DNA of 64,000 bases from Paraphaeosphaeria minitans. Its lineage: Eukaryota; Ascomycota; Dothideomycetes; Pleosporales; Didymosphaeriaceae. Below the pieces are notes generated by a model that did not search any database, was not told the origin of the DNA, and was given only the letters and a program-made list of their open reading frames with translations. Positions within the stretch are counted from its first letter, which is position 1, and the number at the start of each line of letters is the position of its first letter. This document shows positions 25,851 through 36,965 of the stretch, in pieces. Location: NCBI GenBank assembly GCA_015832175.1, contig WJXW01000003.1, positions 806,001 through 870,000 on the forward strand. Reading direction: 5' to 3'. The position numbers were made by a program, and so were the translations under genes.

Positions 25851-28800
25851 TATCTATTATTAATAGTTAAATAGGTTTTCCTTAGGTTCCTATGTGTTTT
25901 TACTAGACAAATACCCTTTCTATTTAATAAGGTATTCTTTAGTGTTTATATACGCGTTATATACTTATAGAATTTATTCTACTTTAAACTTAGTTTCTTC
26001 CTAAGCTTAGTAACAGAAGGTAGTTTTAACTAGTATTTTAGGGTCTGCTAGTTCTAGTAGTAATATATGGAATACTAGGTGTATCTTTACATCTAGCGGT
26101 AGTTCTAACTTATAGTTCACTAGTAATATTTGCTTAGAAATATAAAATAGTCTAACTTTAATATAATCTAGTTTCTTGTGTTTTTTTTTCTAAGTTCAAA
26201 GGTTCTTTGTAAGTAGATATACTTTATCCCCCTTCTTTAGCTAAGGTGCTATTTTTTGTTTTTAATTTTAGTAAGAAATTAATTACTATTAAGCTTTTTT
26301 AAGGTTCTCTTAGAGTTATTAGTGTATTTTCTCTATGTTTTTTACTATATCTATAGCTTCTTTTGCTTTAATCGTTGTAGGAAATTGTTAGTTAAAGAGA
26401 TATAGGTGTCTTCTATAGTTTATATAGAACAGTGTATGTCCTAATACTACTAATACTTTGTTATTATAGGCTAACTATGCCATAGGTAGTAATAAAACCT
26501 AGTTATTCTTCTAACTATTACAGTAGATGCGTAGGTACGTTTCTATAGTTTAGTTTGTACATTCTGTCTATCTGTCTATTTATAAATAGTAAGCTATTAA
26601 TAGTTTTTATTTCGTTCTAAGTAGGGCTATAAGCGTTGTCTAATAATTTAACATAAAGAGCTTGTCTCTGTTGCTAATAATTATTTTTAGGATTCTGTAA
26701 TATCTAATTAGTCTATCTAAGATAAGAAAAGCGAATTCTTTTGCTATTATTCTTTTAAGGCATAGAATAAGCTTAATATACTTAGTTAGTTAGTAGACTA
26801 TTACTAGTATACTATTGTATTTAATTCCTATTATTAGATCCTTAGAGTTTAGAATTCCTGTAACAAAATCTATAGTAATATCTTCTTATAGTGCTGTTAG
26901 TATTCTAATTACTTATATCTCTCTATATTTAAAATGTGTGCTATATTTATTTCTTTAGCATTCTACATATTTATAGATATAAGTTATTATAGCTTCCTTA
27001 ATTCCTTTAAAGGTGTAATTCCTTTAGATAAGTTCTATTGTTTTTGTAATGTCTAGGTGTCCGTACATAGGGTTATTATGGTATTATTAGATAATCTTGG
27101 TCTATAGATATTCTAGAACTTCTTAGTTAATTACCAAAAGTTAATTTAGTTCTACTATTAGTTCTAGAGATCTATCTTTAGCTTTACAAAGGATTGTAGA
27201 GAAAGTTTTTACTTTTTCTCTTACTAGATTACTTTGTTAGCTAAGAGCGTCTACTCTGCCATTTTCTTTTCTAGCTATATAGATAATTCTAAACTTATAC
27301 TACCCTATAGTTTATAACTATTTTTGTTGTTATAGCGTAAGTTCTTTTGTTATTATGAACCTTAAAAGGTTCTTATAATCTATATAGATTTCTAGCGTTA
27401 AGTAACTAAGCGCGTAAATCTTTTAGTGCTTTAAGGCTTTAATAATAGCGTAGAGTTCTTTATTATGTATATTATATTGTGTTTCAGCGTTATTAAATTT
27501 GTATAAGTAATAGGTAATTAGATGCTATTTACTATTACGTTCTTATTTAGCGTAGGCGCCTAGCGTAAGATTGCTAGTGTCTGTTTTAAAGCGTAGTAGT
27601 TTATTACTTCTAAAATAAATAAGGATAAGTTCTATAATATATACTATCTTAAGGAGTTAGAATAATATTCTATACTTATCTATCTATTTAAAGGGTACAT
27701 CCTTCTTTCTAAGATTTATTAAAGGTATTGTAACCTTTACGTAATCTTAGAGAAATTGTTAGTTAAATCTAAAGAATTCTAAGAATTCTTAGATATTCTT
27801 AGCTATCTTTAGTATTAGCTAGTTCTTAATGCATTTAACTTTACTTAGTGCTATCTTAATTCCTTCTATAGTAATAATGTGTCCTAGGAATTTAAGTTAT
27901 TTAACGTTAAACTTACATTTCTTAAGTTTAATACGAAGGTATACTTTGTTTAGTGCTTTTAGTACTATCTATACATGCTTAGTGTAGTCTAATTTATTTT
28001 TAGAAAAGATAAGGATATTATCTATATACGTAATAATAAATATGTCTAGATGTTTATAGAGTACGTTATTAATAAGTGCTATAAAAACTACTAGTGCATT
28101 TATAAGTCTAAATAGCATAACCTTATACTTAAATAGTCTATAGCGTAATTAAAATGCTGTTTTCTATTCTTTACCTTTTTTAATTTATATAAAGTGGTAA
28201 CTATCTCTTAGATCTATTATTATAAATATCTTGGCTTAAGATAATTAATCTTATAACTCTATAATGTTTAGTAGTGGATATTAGTTCTTTATTATTATGT
28301 TATTAAGTTATTAGTAGTTAACGTATAGTCTATTTAATCTATCCTTTTTCTTAATAAATATAAAAGGGCTTACTACTAGTAACTTTAATAGTTATATATA
28401 TCCTTTCTTAAGGTTTATCTTAATAAAATCACGTTTTTTAAGGAGTTCTTCTCCTATCTTACTATATAGTAGTCTAAAGGGTGGCGTCTTCCCTTCTTTT
28501 AGGTCTATTATAAGATCCTAGGGTTAATGTTCTAGTAGGTTTGCTTTTCCTTCTTTTTCTATAAATATATGTGTCTATTTCCTGTACTCTCTTAGTAAGG
28601 TAAGAGGTGTACTATTATTCTCCTTCTTGCGCTTTTTAATCTAGTGGTTCCTACTAGCGTCTACTAAAGTGTGCTTCTGTTTTTTAACTATCTATCGCAG
28701 TATTATGTTATTAATAACTCCCTTATCTACTATTATTTTTAGTTAATGCGTAGGCTTTGCTTATAATATATAATTACAGTGTTTAAACAATATTTTCTTT

Positions 28801-31041
28801 ATACCCTAGTTAATTTGTAGATTGTGTATTATTAACTAAGGTAATTCTAAGACTAACTTATACTTGGATTCTAGTAAGATATCTAAGGTAAGTTCCTCTC
28901 TATATCCTTAGACTATTATTATGGTAGTAACCTCCTAGTATATTTAAGGTGTCTTAGGCATTAGGGATCTATTTGTAATATAGATAATATAGGGTACTTC
29001 TTTCTCTAATATTATAAGTCCTGCTTATTTTACTATCTAATAAGATATAAAGTTTCTTTCTACTCCTAAGTTTATAAGAGCTTAAGCCTATATTCTTTTA
29101 AGCTATACTAGTAGCTTAATTAATACTATACTTACTATAGTATTTAATTTAATAAAGGCGTTTTCTTGTCTAAGTCTAGAGCTAAAAAAGACATCTATTT
29201 ATATAGGTTGTAGTTAAGTTCTAGTGCCTAGTATACGTTGCTAAGCATCCACTTCTATTATTATTCTTAAGTATATAGCTTATATAGATTGTCTTCTTCT
29301 TCTTCCTATAAGGATGTTCTTCTATTTTTCCTCCTGCGGTTTTCACTGTTTCTATATACTAGTTAAATTAGTAGTTCTATTATTACTTCTTATATAGGGC
29401 AGTTTGTAAAGCTGTCTAAATGTTTAGCTATATAGTAGTATTTATAGTTTTAGTTTAGACACGTGTACTAGTACAGTTATATATAGTCTCTATTAATAAG
29501 TATATTGCAGCATTTATTACCCTTTAGCGTAAGATAAGGAAAGTATTTTACTTATTATTTATTCTAAAGGTGTTTATTGCAAGCTGTAATAGGGCAGTCT
29601 ATCTATATCTATCTACAGCGCAGTTTCCTTCTAGGTTATTTCTTATTCTCCTCTTTCTCTACTTTATATTGTGCGTATATTAGTTCTTCACAATACGTCC
29701 ACATATAGAATTAGTGTGTAGGATTTTAGTAGTCTAGGTAGTACTTTAGTACGTAGTCTAATTCCTTATTTTTATAGAGTTATATCCCTTTTAGTGCCTA
29801 GTAGGGTTCTATATAGTCCTAAATATTCAGTTTATACTTAGGTGACATAGGGTTGTCTTCTTTCTGCCTACTTTATAGGTAAGAAGTAGGAGATTTTAGT
29901 ATCTCTTCTACGTCTTCTACATTATAGTATATGTTAGAGTCGTCTTCTAGGTCTTTGTATAATCATAAGTTAGGTAAATCTAATTACTTACTTTATTCTA
30001 GTGTAACGCGTTAGTAACTAAATAGCGTTATAACAACTTCCTATTCCTTATTAGGTTCTTAGTTCTTAATAGTTAGTATATTTAACTTAGTTTAATAGAC
30101 TTTGTTCCTTAATCTATAGTTCCTAGCTATGTGGCCTAGTTTGCTACATATAAAGCATTTATAGGTCTTAGTTATTAGTTATTAACTTCTATTAGAGACG
30201 CGTTTATTAGGCTGCTTAAGGCCTATCCTTCCTTCTTTTCCTTTACCTAAGTAGTTAAACTAGACGTCTTCTATTAGTTTGTATCTCTAGTAGTTCCTTA
30301 GCTATTACTTTTAGATAATTCTAATAAAGTTCTTTTAAACTATTTTTACTAGTTGTCTAAAGCTTATTGCCCTAGGGTTTTAGTGGAGCTCTTATTGCAA
30401 TAAAAACTACTCTTTATTAATCCTAATAGTTTCTTTGTACAGTTCTTTAAGATTAGTAATTTATGCACTACTACGTAAGAGTTCCTTACGTAGTTTCTAT
30501 TTAAGTCCTTATTTATACATATTCTAAAGAGATTTATTATCCTAGTTAAGCTGCACAGCGTATCTATAAAACTTAGCTATATACTTAGCTACTAATTATT
30601 TCTAAGTTATAGTCTAAATCTTTACCTTTATAATAGAGTCCTTATTAGCAATTCTAAAGAGTTATTTAAGGCATTTCTTAAAGTTATTATAATCCTTAAT
30701 AATGTTAACTGTATTAGCGTACTTATTTACGTAATTATTATTATTATTATTATAGTCCATTCTTAGGTACTTTTTAAGGTAGGAATAGATCTATAATCTT
30801 ATATCTCCTTATATATATATCACTGTAAAGATAACCTTCTTCTTATCTTTAAGAGGTTTGTCTAAGTTAAAGAAGTAGAGGTCTAACTAGAGAATCTAGA
30901 CGTTAGTTTAAGATTGTTCACTAAAGTAGAGATTAGGTTTATACGCCTTACTACTATCTTTTATAGAAGTAATCTTAGCGGCACCTAAAGCTATAAAAGA
31001 GGTAAGAGTTTATAAAGTACTTATATTAAGGGTGTTTAAGA

Positions 31042-31497
31042 TGTTAAATCTAAAAAGGTAGTTAGTTTTAAAGGGTTAAAGTTAGTTCTTAGGCAGAAGT
31101 ACTTATAGAAGGTAAAAGGTCTTATTAATATAGTAGTATCTTACAAAGTGTAATAAGTTAATAATTTAGTCTACTAGAATCTAAATAATAGATTAATAAA
31201 TAGATTAAATATAAGTATAAGAAGCCTATTCTTGCGTTCCTATATACTAAGTAGTCCTATACTTCCTAGAATCCTATATGTCCTAGAGTCCTATATGTTC
31301 TAGAGTCCTATATCTCCTAGAGTTTCGTGTAGGCGAGTCCCACGCGTCCTAGAGTTCCTGTATAGGTAAGGCCTATGCGGTCCTTAGGACCCTTAGGACC
31401 TATAACTTATTATCTAACTGCCTAGTTAGCTAACTCTAGTAGACTAGTAGTCTAATAAGCTCGCGCCCTGCTGCTCGCGCACGGCCAGATCCTAATA
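31042..31497 (-). repeat. 5' LTR (type A) of the 24751-31497 element
   Basis: 456 bp, the same length as the other LTR. Plus-strand ends TGTTAAATCT and GATCCTAATA, followed by the second GTTTA. Confidence 0.92.
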
Positions 31498-32261
31498 GTT
31501 TATATCTCTAGTAGTTCCTTAGCTGTTACTTTTAGAGAATTCTAATAAGGTTCTTATAAACTACTTTTACTAGTTATCTAAAGCTTATTATTCTAGGGTT
31601 TTAGTAGAGCTCTTATTATAGTAAGAAATATTCTCTATTAATTCTAATAGTTTCTTTATATAGTTCTTTAAGATTAGTAATTTGTGAACTACTACGTAGG
31701 AGTTTCTTATATAGTTTCTATTAAGTTCTTATTTATATATATCCTAAAGAGATTTATTGTCCTAGTTAAGTTATATAGCGTATCTGCAAAACTTAGCTAT
31801 ATACTTAGCTACTAATTATTTCTAAGTTATAGTCTAAATCTTTACTTTTGTAATAGAGTCCTTATTAGCGATTTTAAAGAGTTATTTAAGGCATTTCTTA
31901 AAGTTATTATAATCTTTAATAATATTAACTATATTAGCGTGTTTGTTTACGTAATCGTCGTCGTTATTATTATAGTCTATTTCTAGGTACTTTTTAAGAT
32001 AAGGATAATTCTATAATTCTATATCTCCTTAAATATATATTACTGTAAAAATAATCTTTTTCTTATCTTTAAAGGATTTGTCTAAGTTAAAAAAGTAGAG
32101 GTCTAACTAGAGAATCTAGATATTAGTTTAAGATTATTTACTAAAGTAGAGATTAGGTTTATATGCCTTACTACTATTCTTTATAGGAGTAATATTAGCG
32201 GCACCTAAAGCCATAGAAGAGGTAGGAGTTCGTGAAGTACTTATGTTAAGGGTGTTTAAAA
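31498..32261 (-). mobile_element. Interrupted family I gag fragment (right part)
   Basis: Continues the gag broken at 24750 and matches 30278-31041 of the inserted relative. It runs to the 5' leader, where GTGTTTAAAA precedes the LTR at 32262. Its downstream pol is gone, replaced by the family III array at 24633. Confidence 0.85.
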
Positions 32262-32640
32262 TGTTAAATCTAAGAGGGTAGCTAGTCCTAAAGGGTTAAG
32301 GTTAGTTCTTAGGTAGGAGTACTTACAGAAGGTAAAAGGTTTTATTAATATATTAGTATCTTAACAAAGTATAACAAGTTAATAATTTAGTCTACTAGAA
32401 TCTAAATAATAGATTAATAAACAGATTAAATATAAGTATAAAGGTTTATACTTAAGTTCCTATATACTTTAAGTAATTAGTAGATTAATCACTCTAATTA
32501 AACTAATTAAACAATAATTAGTTGCTTAGTATATTAAGTGCTTAGTCTAATTAGTTGTCTTGGCGCTCTAATTACACTAATTAGGTCACGTGACCTCTTA
32601 TGCTGTGCCACTCGAACAACGAACGTAGATACATATAAAG
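32262..32640 (-). repeat. 5' LTR of the interrupted family I copy (U3 type D); right end uncertain
   Basis: Begins TGTTAAATCTAAG, and the first ~200 bp are the common family U5-R. The U3 is a fourth type, rich in TAATTAG-like words, with a perfect 14-bp palindrome AGGTCACGTGACCT at 32583-32596. The last ~60 bp (GCCACTCGAACAACG...) are hardly RIP-mutated. The expected GATCCTAACA end is only partly visible at 32640 (GATCCTAGGA), so the true boundary is unsure. Confidence 0.6.
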
Positions 32641-32652
32641 ATCCTAGGAGGC

Positions 32653-33815
32653 CTAGCCTTTAGATTTTAATATATTACTACTTTCTTTATTAAACTTTTC
32701 CTTTCTAGCCTTATAGATTTTAGGCTTTTTATTAGGGAATTTAACCTAGTAATTAGACTCTATATGTCCCTCTTTACTATAGTAGGAACAAAGGTCTTTT
32801 TTACTATTTCCTCTAGTAGGCATAGACATTTCTATGTCTTTATCTTCTCTAGAGTTATTATTATTTACTCTAGGAAGTAGATTACTATTAGTAGAGCCTT
32901 TTCTTATAGAACTTAGTCTTCTAGATTCGTTACGGAGCTGGCTTACTATAGAATCTAAATCTAGGTCTTCTCCCTTTTTATTATTTATCCTAATAGATTA
33001 AGTAATAACTGCAATAATATACTCATAATCCCTACTATTTAGATTATTTAGAACTAGGGCTACTAGGAACTTTTTAGGAAGATTAATAGACTTGGCCTCT
33101 AGGTTATTTACTAGCCTCTTAAAGCTAGTAACGTAGCTTTCTAGATTATTTTTATGGCTAGTTAAAGTAGTGTTAATAAGGTCTTTACTTAGTGTAGGTT
33201 TGGCTTAATCTACAATTAAGCATTTAAGGGTTAATAGTATACTATTATACAAAGGGTAAGAAGTAGATTTAATTAATTACGTCTAGTCTATCGTACAAAG
33301 GGGCACTAAGGACCTTATAAAGTCTCTGCCTCTTAGCGCTAACCTAAGTAGTGGGTCCTTGTGCGGGTCCTTATAGGTAGGCAGGGCCTTATAAAGTCTC
33401 TGCCTCTTAGCGCTAACCTAAGTAGTGGGTTCTTGTGCGGGTCCCTATAGGTAGGCAGGCCCCTATTTCACTTAGTGCTGTTTGTACAATAAACTGTATA
33501 GACACTTAGTATAAATTCACTACTAAATCCCTTTGGCTTATAAAGTTCTTTTAACTTATTCTAAAGTATATAGGGATTTGTTATAAACCTAGTTTGTACT
33601 AGAGGACTATCTTCTAAGGAAAGTTTTAAAATACTAGTAGCTTTAGAAGCTTTTTCCTATAGAACGGCTTACTGTTCTAAAGTTAGGTCTTGAATATTAC
33701 TAGATATAACCTCTAGACAACCCTCTTTAATAAGGTAGGCCTCTATTCTAATAGACCAAATTTCGTAGTTCTTAGAACCACTTAACTTAGGGATTTTAAA
33801 TAGAGAGTCTCCCAT
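32653..33815 (-). pseudogene. Ty1/Copia-type gag remnant
   Basis: Starts MGDSLFKIPKLSGSKNYEIW, a typical start of the Copia gag/UBN2 family (short N-terminus, then a N-Y-x-x-W motif). The middle has LVNNLEAKSINLPKKFLVAL. The zinc knuckle near 32755-32795 reads C-S-Y-Y-S-K-E-G-H-I-E-S-N-Y, originally CX2CX4HX4C. Only a few stops are present, so RIP is mild compared with the Gypsy copies. An insertion at about 33240-33490 breaks the frame. No protease or RT follows on the left, where a family I LTR stands, so the copy is truncated. Confidence 0.78.
33292..33489. repeat. Small inverted-end insertion containing two 74-bp tandem repeats
   Basis: Two near-identical 74-bp units, 33311-33384 and 33385-33458, with unmutated CA, TG and CG words. 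They are flanked by an imperfect inverted repeat: CGTACAAAGGGGCACTAAG on the left, and on the right the complement of TTGTACAAACAGCACTAAG. It lies inside the Copia gag. It may be a miniature transposon. No clear target duplication was found. Confidence 0.6.
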
Positions 33816-35266
33816 TTTATCTAGTCTTAATATATATAGACTAGTAGGGTAAGTACTTCTCTAACTTCTAGATCTTAATAAGATTCTAGATTAAAATATG
33901 GGTTTAATTGCCTTATACTTCTTAATTTAGAAGTTTTAGGTTTTATAGGGGTTTAATTGCCTTATACTTCTAGTTTACTTTTTAGAAGTTATAGGTCTTA
34001 TAGGTTTCTAGATTAAACCTTTTTTAGGTATCTAGAATTAAACCTAAAATGCCTTCTTCTCCTTAATTCCTAGGAGATCTAGGTCTTTTGTCTAGAGATA
34101 TATAACTTTTCCCTAAACAACCCCTTAATAGTCTTCTACTAGATAGAAAGCCTATAATAATAGGTCTTATAACTTCTAGAGAATAATCCCTAAGTTCCCT
34201 TTTTACGTTTTAAAGATAACCTTTTCTATCTCTTAATAATAATAGAGAATAGCCCTAGGTTTTTTTTTAGGAAAAAAATGCCTTCCTAGGCACAAATAGA
34301 TTCTACTTTTTAGTGGTAAAACTAACTTAGGTTAGACTCTACTAGATTTCCCTTATCTAGAAGAGGCTATATAGTAGGGACTATCCTAGGTAACTGTTTT
34401 CTACGCTGTTTCTAGAATAATTTAATCCTACTACTACCTTCCTAACACTAGTTAAACGGCCTAGTTTTGTATACCTTTAGTTCTAGGAGAAATTACTCTT
34501 ACATAGACTTTACTCCTAGTTTACCTTATTACTCCTCTATTACTAGAGGTAAGGCAGGCAGGGACGGCTAGGATAGAACCTTAGAGAATACTAGCCTAAC
34601 TTATAAAGTAATAGGCCTATTCTCTTTACCCTTTACTAGATAGATAACTAAAACTAGGCAAACTAGGCTAGGCTAGAACGCTTATATAAGCCTTCTAACT
34701 CTATATCTCCTAGAGAGGTAGGAAATAGATCTTTCTAATAAAGTATATCTTTCTAGAGAGATATAATCTCTAGAGTTTTATTCTAGTAAGGAATTAAACT
34801 AAAGGTTATATAACCTAAATAGTTTCCTTCTAGAAATGCCCTCTTTCCTTATAGGGTTAAAAGTTACCCTTTATAGGAAACTCTATAGTAGTTTAAACTA
34901 GTAGGTAAATACCTAAATAGTACTACTAATAGACTAATACGTAGTAGAAGGCTAGACTGGGCTTATAACCTATAAAGAGGAGGTAGAGGCTAGAGGATAA
35001 AGGGTAACCTTCTAGACCTTCTAGTACCTTCTCTCCCCTAGTACTAGTTACCTAGAATAGTAGAGACTAGAGTAATAGAGGGTAGATCGAACGTAGTTAA
35101 ATAGAGTAATAAAACCTTAGGTATAGGCTTAGAATTACTATCTAGGATAGAGAGTACACGTAGAAGGTAACTCTCCTTATATACATATAGTAGAGATTCT
35201 AGAGTATTCTACTTAGTAATTCTCTACTATCTATAACGTCACCTATAACGTCACCTATAACGTTAC
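33816..35266. other. Unassigned RIP-mutated repeat sequence, perhaps Copia 5' leader/LTR
   Basis: AT-rich stretch to the 5' side of the Copia gag, so it may hold its leader and LTR. I could not define LTR ends or a primer site. A phrase resembling GGTTTAATTGCCTTATACTTC occurs twice near 33900-33980. It ends with three 12-bp tandem units (CTATAACGTCAC) at 35231-35266. No gene was recognised. Confidence 0.4.
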
Positions 35267-35269
35267 CTA

Positions 35270-35897
35270 GGGCCTGTTTAGTAGACGTGATCTAGAGGCT
35301 TAATCTCATCTTAATTACTAGATCTAGTTAGGCTCACATTAAGATTACGCTGTGTTCAGTTCGAGCGTAATCTTAACGTTATAAATAGAGGTCTAATCTA
35401 GGAGTAATTAACTAGCTAAATTAAACCCTACTAGTGCTAATAGGATTTACATTTATACCTATTTAAGCGTGAGATTATAAGTTAAACTAAGTATAAGGTT
35501 AGGAGGTCTATCTTGTCTAATCTTAGAGCTTTTTAACGCCGCGATGCTTGGTAGAGAGAAACGTTAATAGGGACAACGCTAGCGTCTATAATAGAGGAAA
35601 GAGAGTTTACATTAGTAATAGAGTAGGTATTAAGCTCTATAAGAGCTCTCATAATGCCTTACGCACTAGAGTACTTAGAGTTAGCATAGAGGATTAATTA
35701 ATAACACTAAAGTTTAACAAGATAAGACTTTTAGATAGGTAGTTACTAAACATAGGTTAATCTAGATACGTTAGAAGCGGGTCTTTAGAACGATTTATAT
35801 AGCTACACTAACAAAAAATTCTACGCCAGCGCTTTACTAAAATTAGGCGAGATTAAGTCTAGATCACGATTTGAGATCACACCCACTAAACAGGCCC
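35270..35897 (+). mobile_element. Non-autonomous PIF/Harbinger element (MITE-like), TSD CTA
   Basis: A 628-bp element with terminal inverted repeats starting GGGCCTGTTTAGT and a 3-bp duplication CTA at 35267-35269 and 35898-35900. Its left ~330 bp match the reverse complement of 51954 leftward, the 5' end of the autonomous element, including the start of the transposase region. A subterminal hairpin has 12-bp arms TTAAGATTACGC and GCGTAATCTTAA at 35339-35350 and 35365-35376. The transposase core is absent. CG, CA and TG words are common in the second half, so RIP is weak there. Confidence 0.85.
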
Positions 35898-35900
35898 CTA

Positions 35901-36005
35901 GTATCCATAGGGCTATAACGTTATTATAACGTCATTATAGAAAGTTCTAGAATATAGAAAAGGTAACTCTAGGAACCTTTAAAGGTTACCTATTCCTTAC
36001 ACTAC
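35901..36005. other. Short flank between MITE and Gypsy element
   Basis: Holds two more degenerate CTATAACGT units (about 35913-35942) that continue the tandem array seen left of the MITE, so the MITE inserted into that array. A palindrome AACCTTTAAAGGTT follows. The last five bases, ACTAC, may be the target duplication of the next element (ATTAC on its other side). Confidence 0.55.
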
Positions 36006-36416
36006 TGTTAAATCCAAGAGGGTAGCTAGTCCTAAAGGGTTAAGGTTGGTTCTTAGGCAGGAGTACTTATAGAAGGTAGAAGGTCTTATTAATACAATAG
36101 TATCTTGCGAAGTGTAACAAGTTAATAATTTAGTCTACTAGAATCTAAATAATAGATTAATAAATAGATTAAACATAAGTATAAAGAGCCTATTTTTACG
36201 TTCCTATGTACTAAGGCTGCTCTACTACTTAGTGCCACTAAGTAACTAAGCACTTTATATAACCTATTCTACTACTTAGTGCTGCTAAGCAACTAAGTAT
36301 ATTATATAATCTAATCTAAGTTACTTAGCGTCTCTTTGTTATATTTATAACCCTATTATTACTTTATTACACCTTTATAAGCGCCTAAGTCCTACGTTAT
36401 TATTTAGTACGTAATA
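36006..36416 (-). repeat. 3' LTR (type C) of the 36006-42588 element
   Basis: 411 bp, from TGTTAAATCC to GTACGTAATA on the plus strand, next to the polypurine tract complement TTATCTCCTCTC. Confidence 0.9.
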
Positions 36417-36469
36417 TTATCTCCTCTCTTTCTATTCTTTATTCTAAAGAATTATACCTACTAACTATA

Positions 36470-36965
36470 ATTCTATAAAGTGTTATTACAGCCTTATCTC
36501 TACTATTAAAAACTATAGAGTAGTTATAGTGTTAAAGTGCTCTTTCTATAAGTCGCATTCCTATATTTACAAAGTCTATATTAGCTTAGGAAAGTGTAGT
36601 AAGTGTTAGAAATAAGGCTTAAAGTGTAATATAGCTATTACTAGGAATAAGTTCTCGCAGTTAATTACTAAAAAGAAGAAATTAGAGGCGCAAATATTAA
36701 AGGCGTAAAAAGAATAGAATATAGTGTTTAAAGCCCTACGCGTAGCGTGTATAAAAGAGGATTAGTTATTAAAATAATTAGCGTAGAATAAAAAGCGCAC
36801 TAGTAAGGTTATTGCAGTAAAGAGTGCTACGCTAATAGAGTTAGAGTTAAAGGAGAACCTAGCCTATTCTACTTAGCCTACTAGTCTAGCTAAATCTAGC
36901 ACGTTTATATAGTCTACGATAGACAACCTGCCTCTAGAGTTCTAGAATAATTTCTTAGCGTTACT
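36470..36965 (+). pseudogene. Antisense ORF remnant (family I, type C): CX2CX6C motif
   Basis: Plus-strand frame opposite to the element, between its chromodomain and 3' LTR. The codons for K-C-S-K-C at 36591-36605 and G-L-K-C at 36615-36626 give a CX2CX6C spacing, with a possible second Cys/His group just before (C-S-F-Y-K-S-H). Then follow LITKKKKLEAQILKA and later LPLEF. Stops occur only at expected Trp/Gln sites. A homologous frame lies antisense at 10770-11240. CX2CX6C is the half-pattern of fungal zinc clusters, but a full Zn2Cys6 domain is not shown. Confidence 0.55.

Larger units (their letters stand above)
24751..31497 (-). mobile_element. Full-length Ty3/Gypsy chromovirus (family I, type A) with TSD GTTTA
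   Basis: A 6747-bp minus-strand element with equal-length LTRs and a 5-bp target duplication. Reading right to left: gag 30990-30170 with a zinc knuckle (CFICSKLGHIARN); protease near 29050; RT about 28480-27600, whose YIDD box at 28017-28028 is now Y-I-D-N; RNase H to about 27400; integrase about 27100-26400; chromodomain about 25980-25860 (EYLIK(W)KGY). A polypurine tract lies at 25207-25228. Stops sit at expected Trp and Gln codons. The LTRs differ by transitions only in the parts I compared. It is complete in length but mutated to death. Confidence 0.93.

Noticed and set aside
33200..33260. Telomere-like or satellite repeats in the left compartment
   Set aside because: No run of TTAGGG units was found; the short CCTAA words are scattered RIP products.
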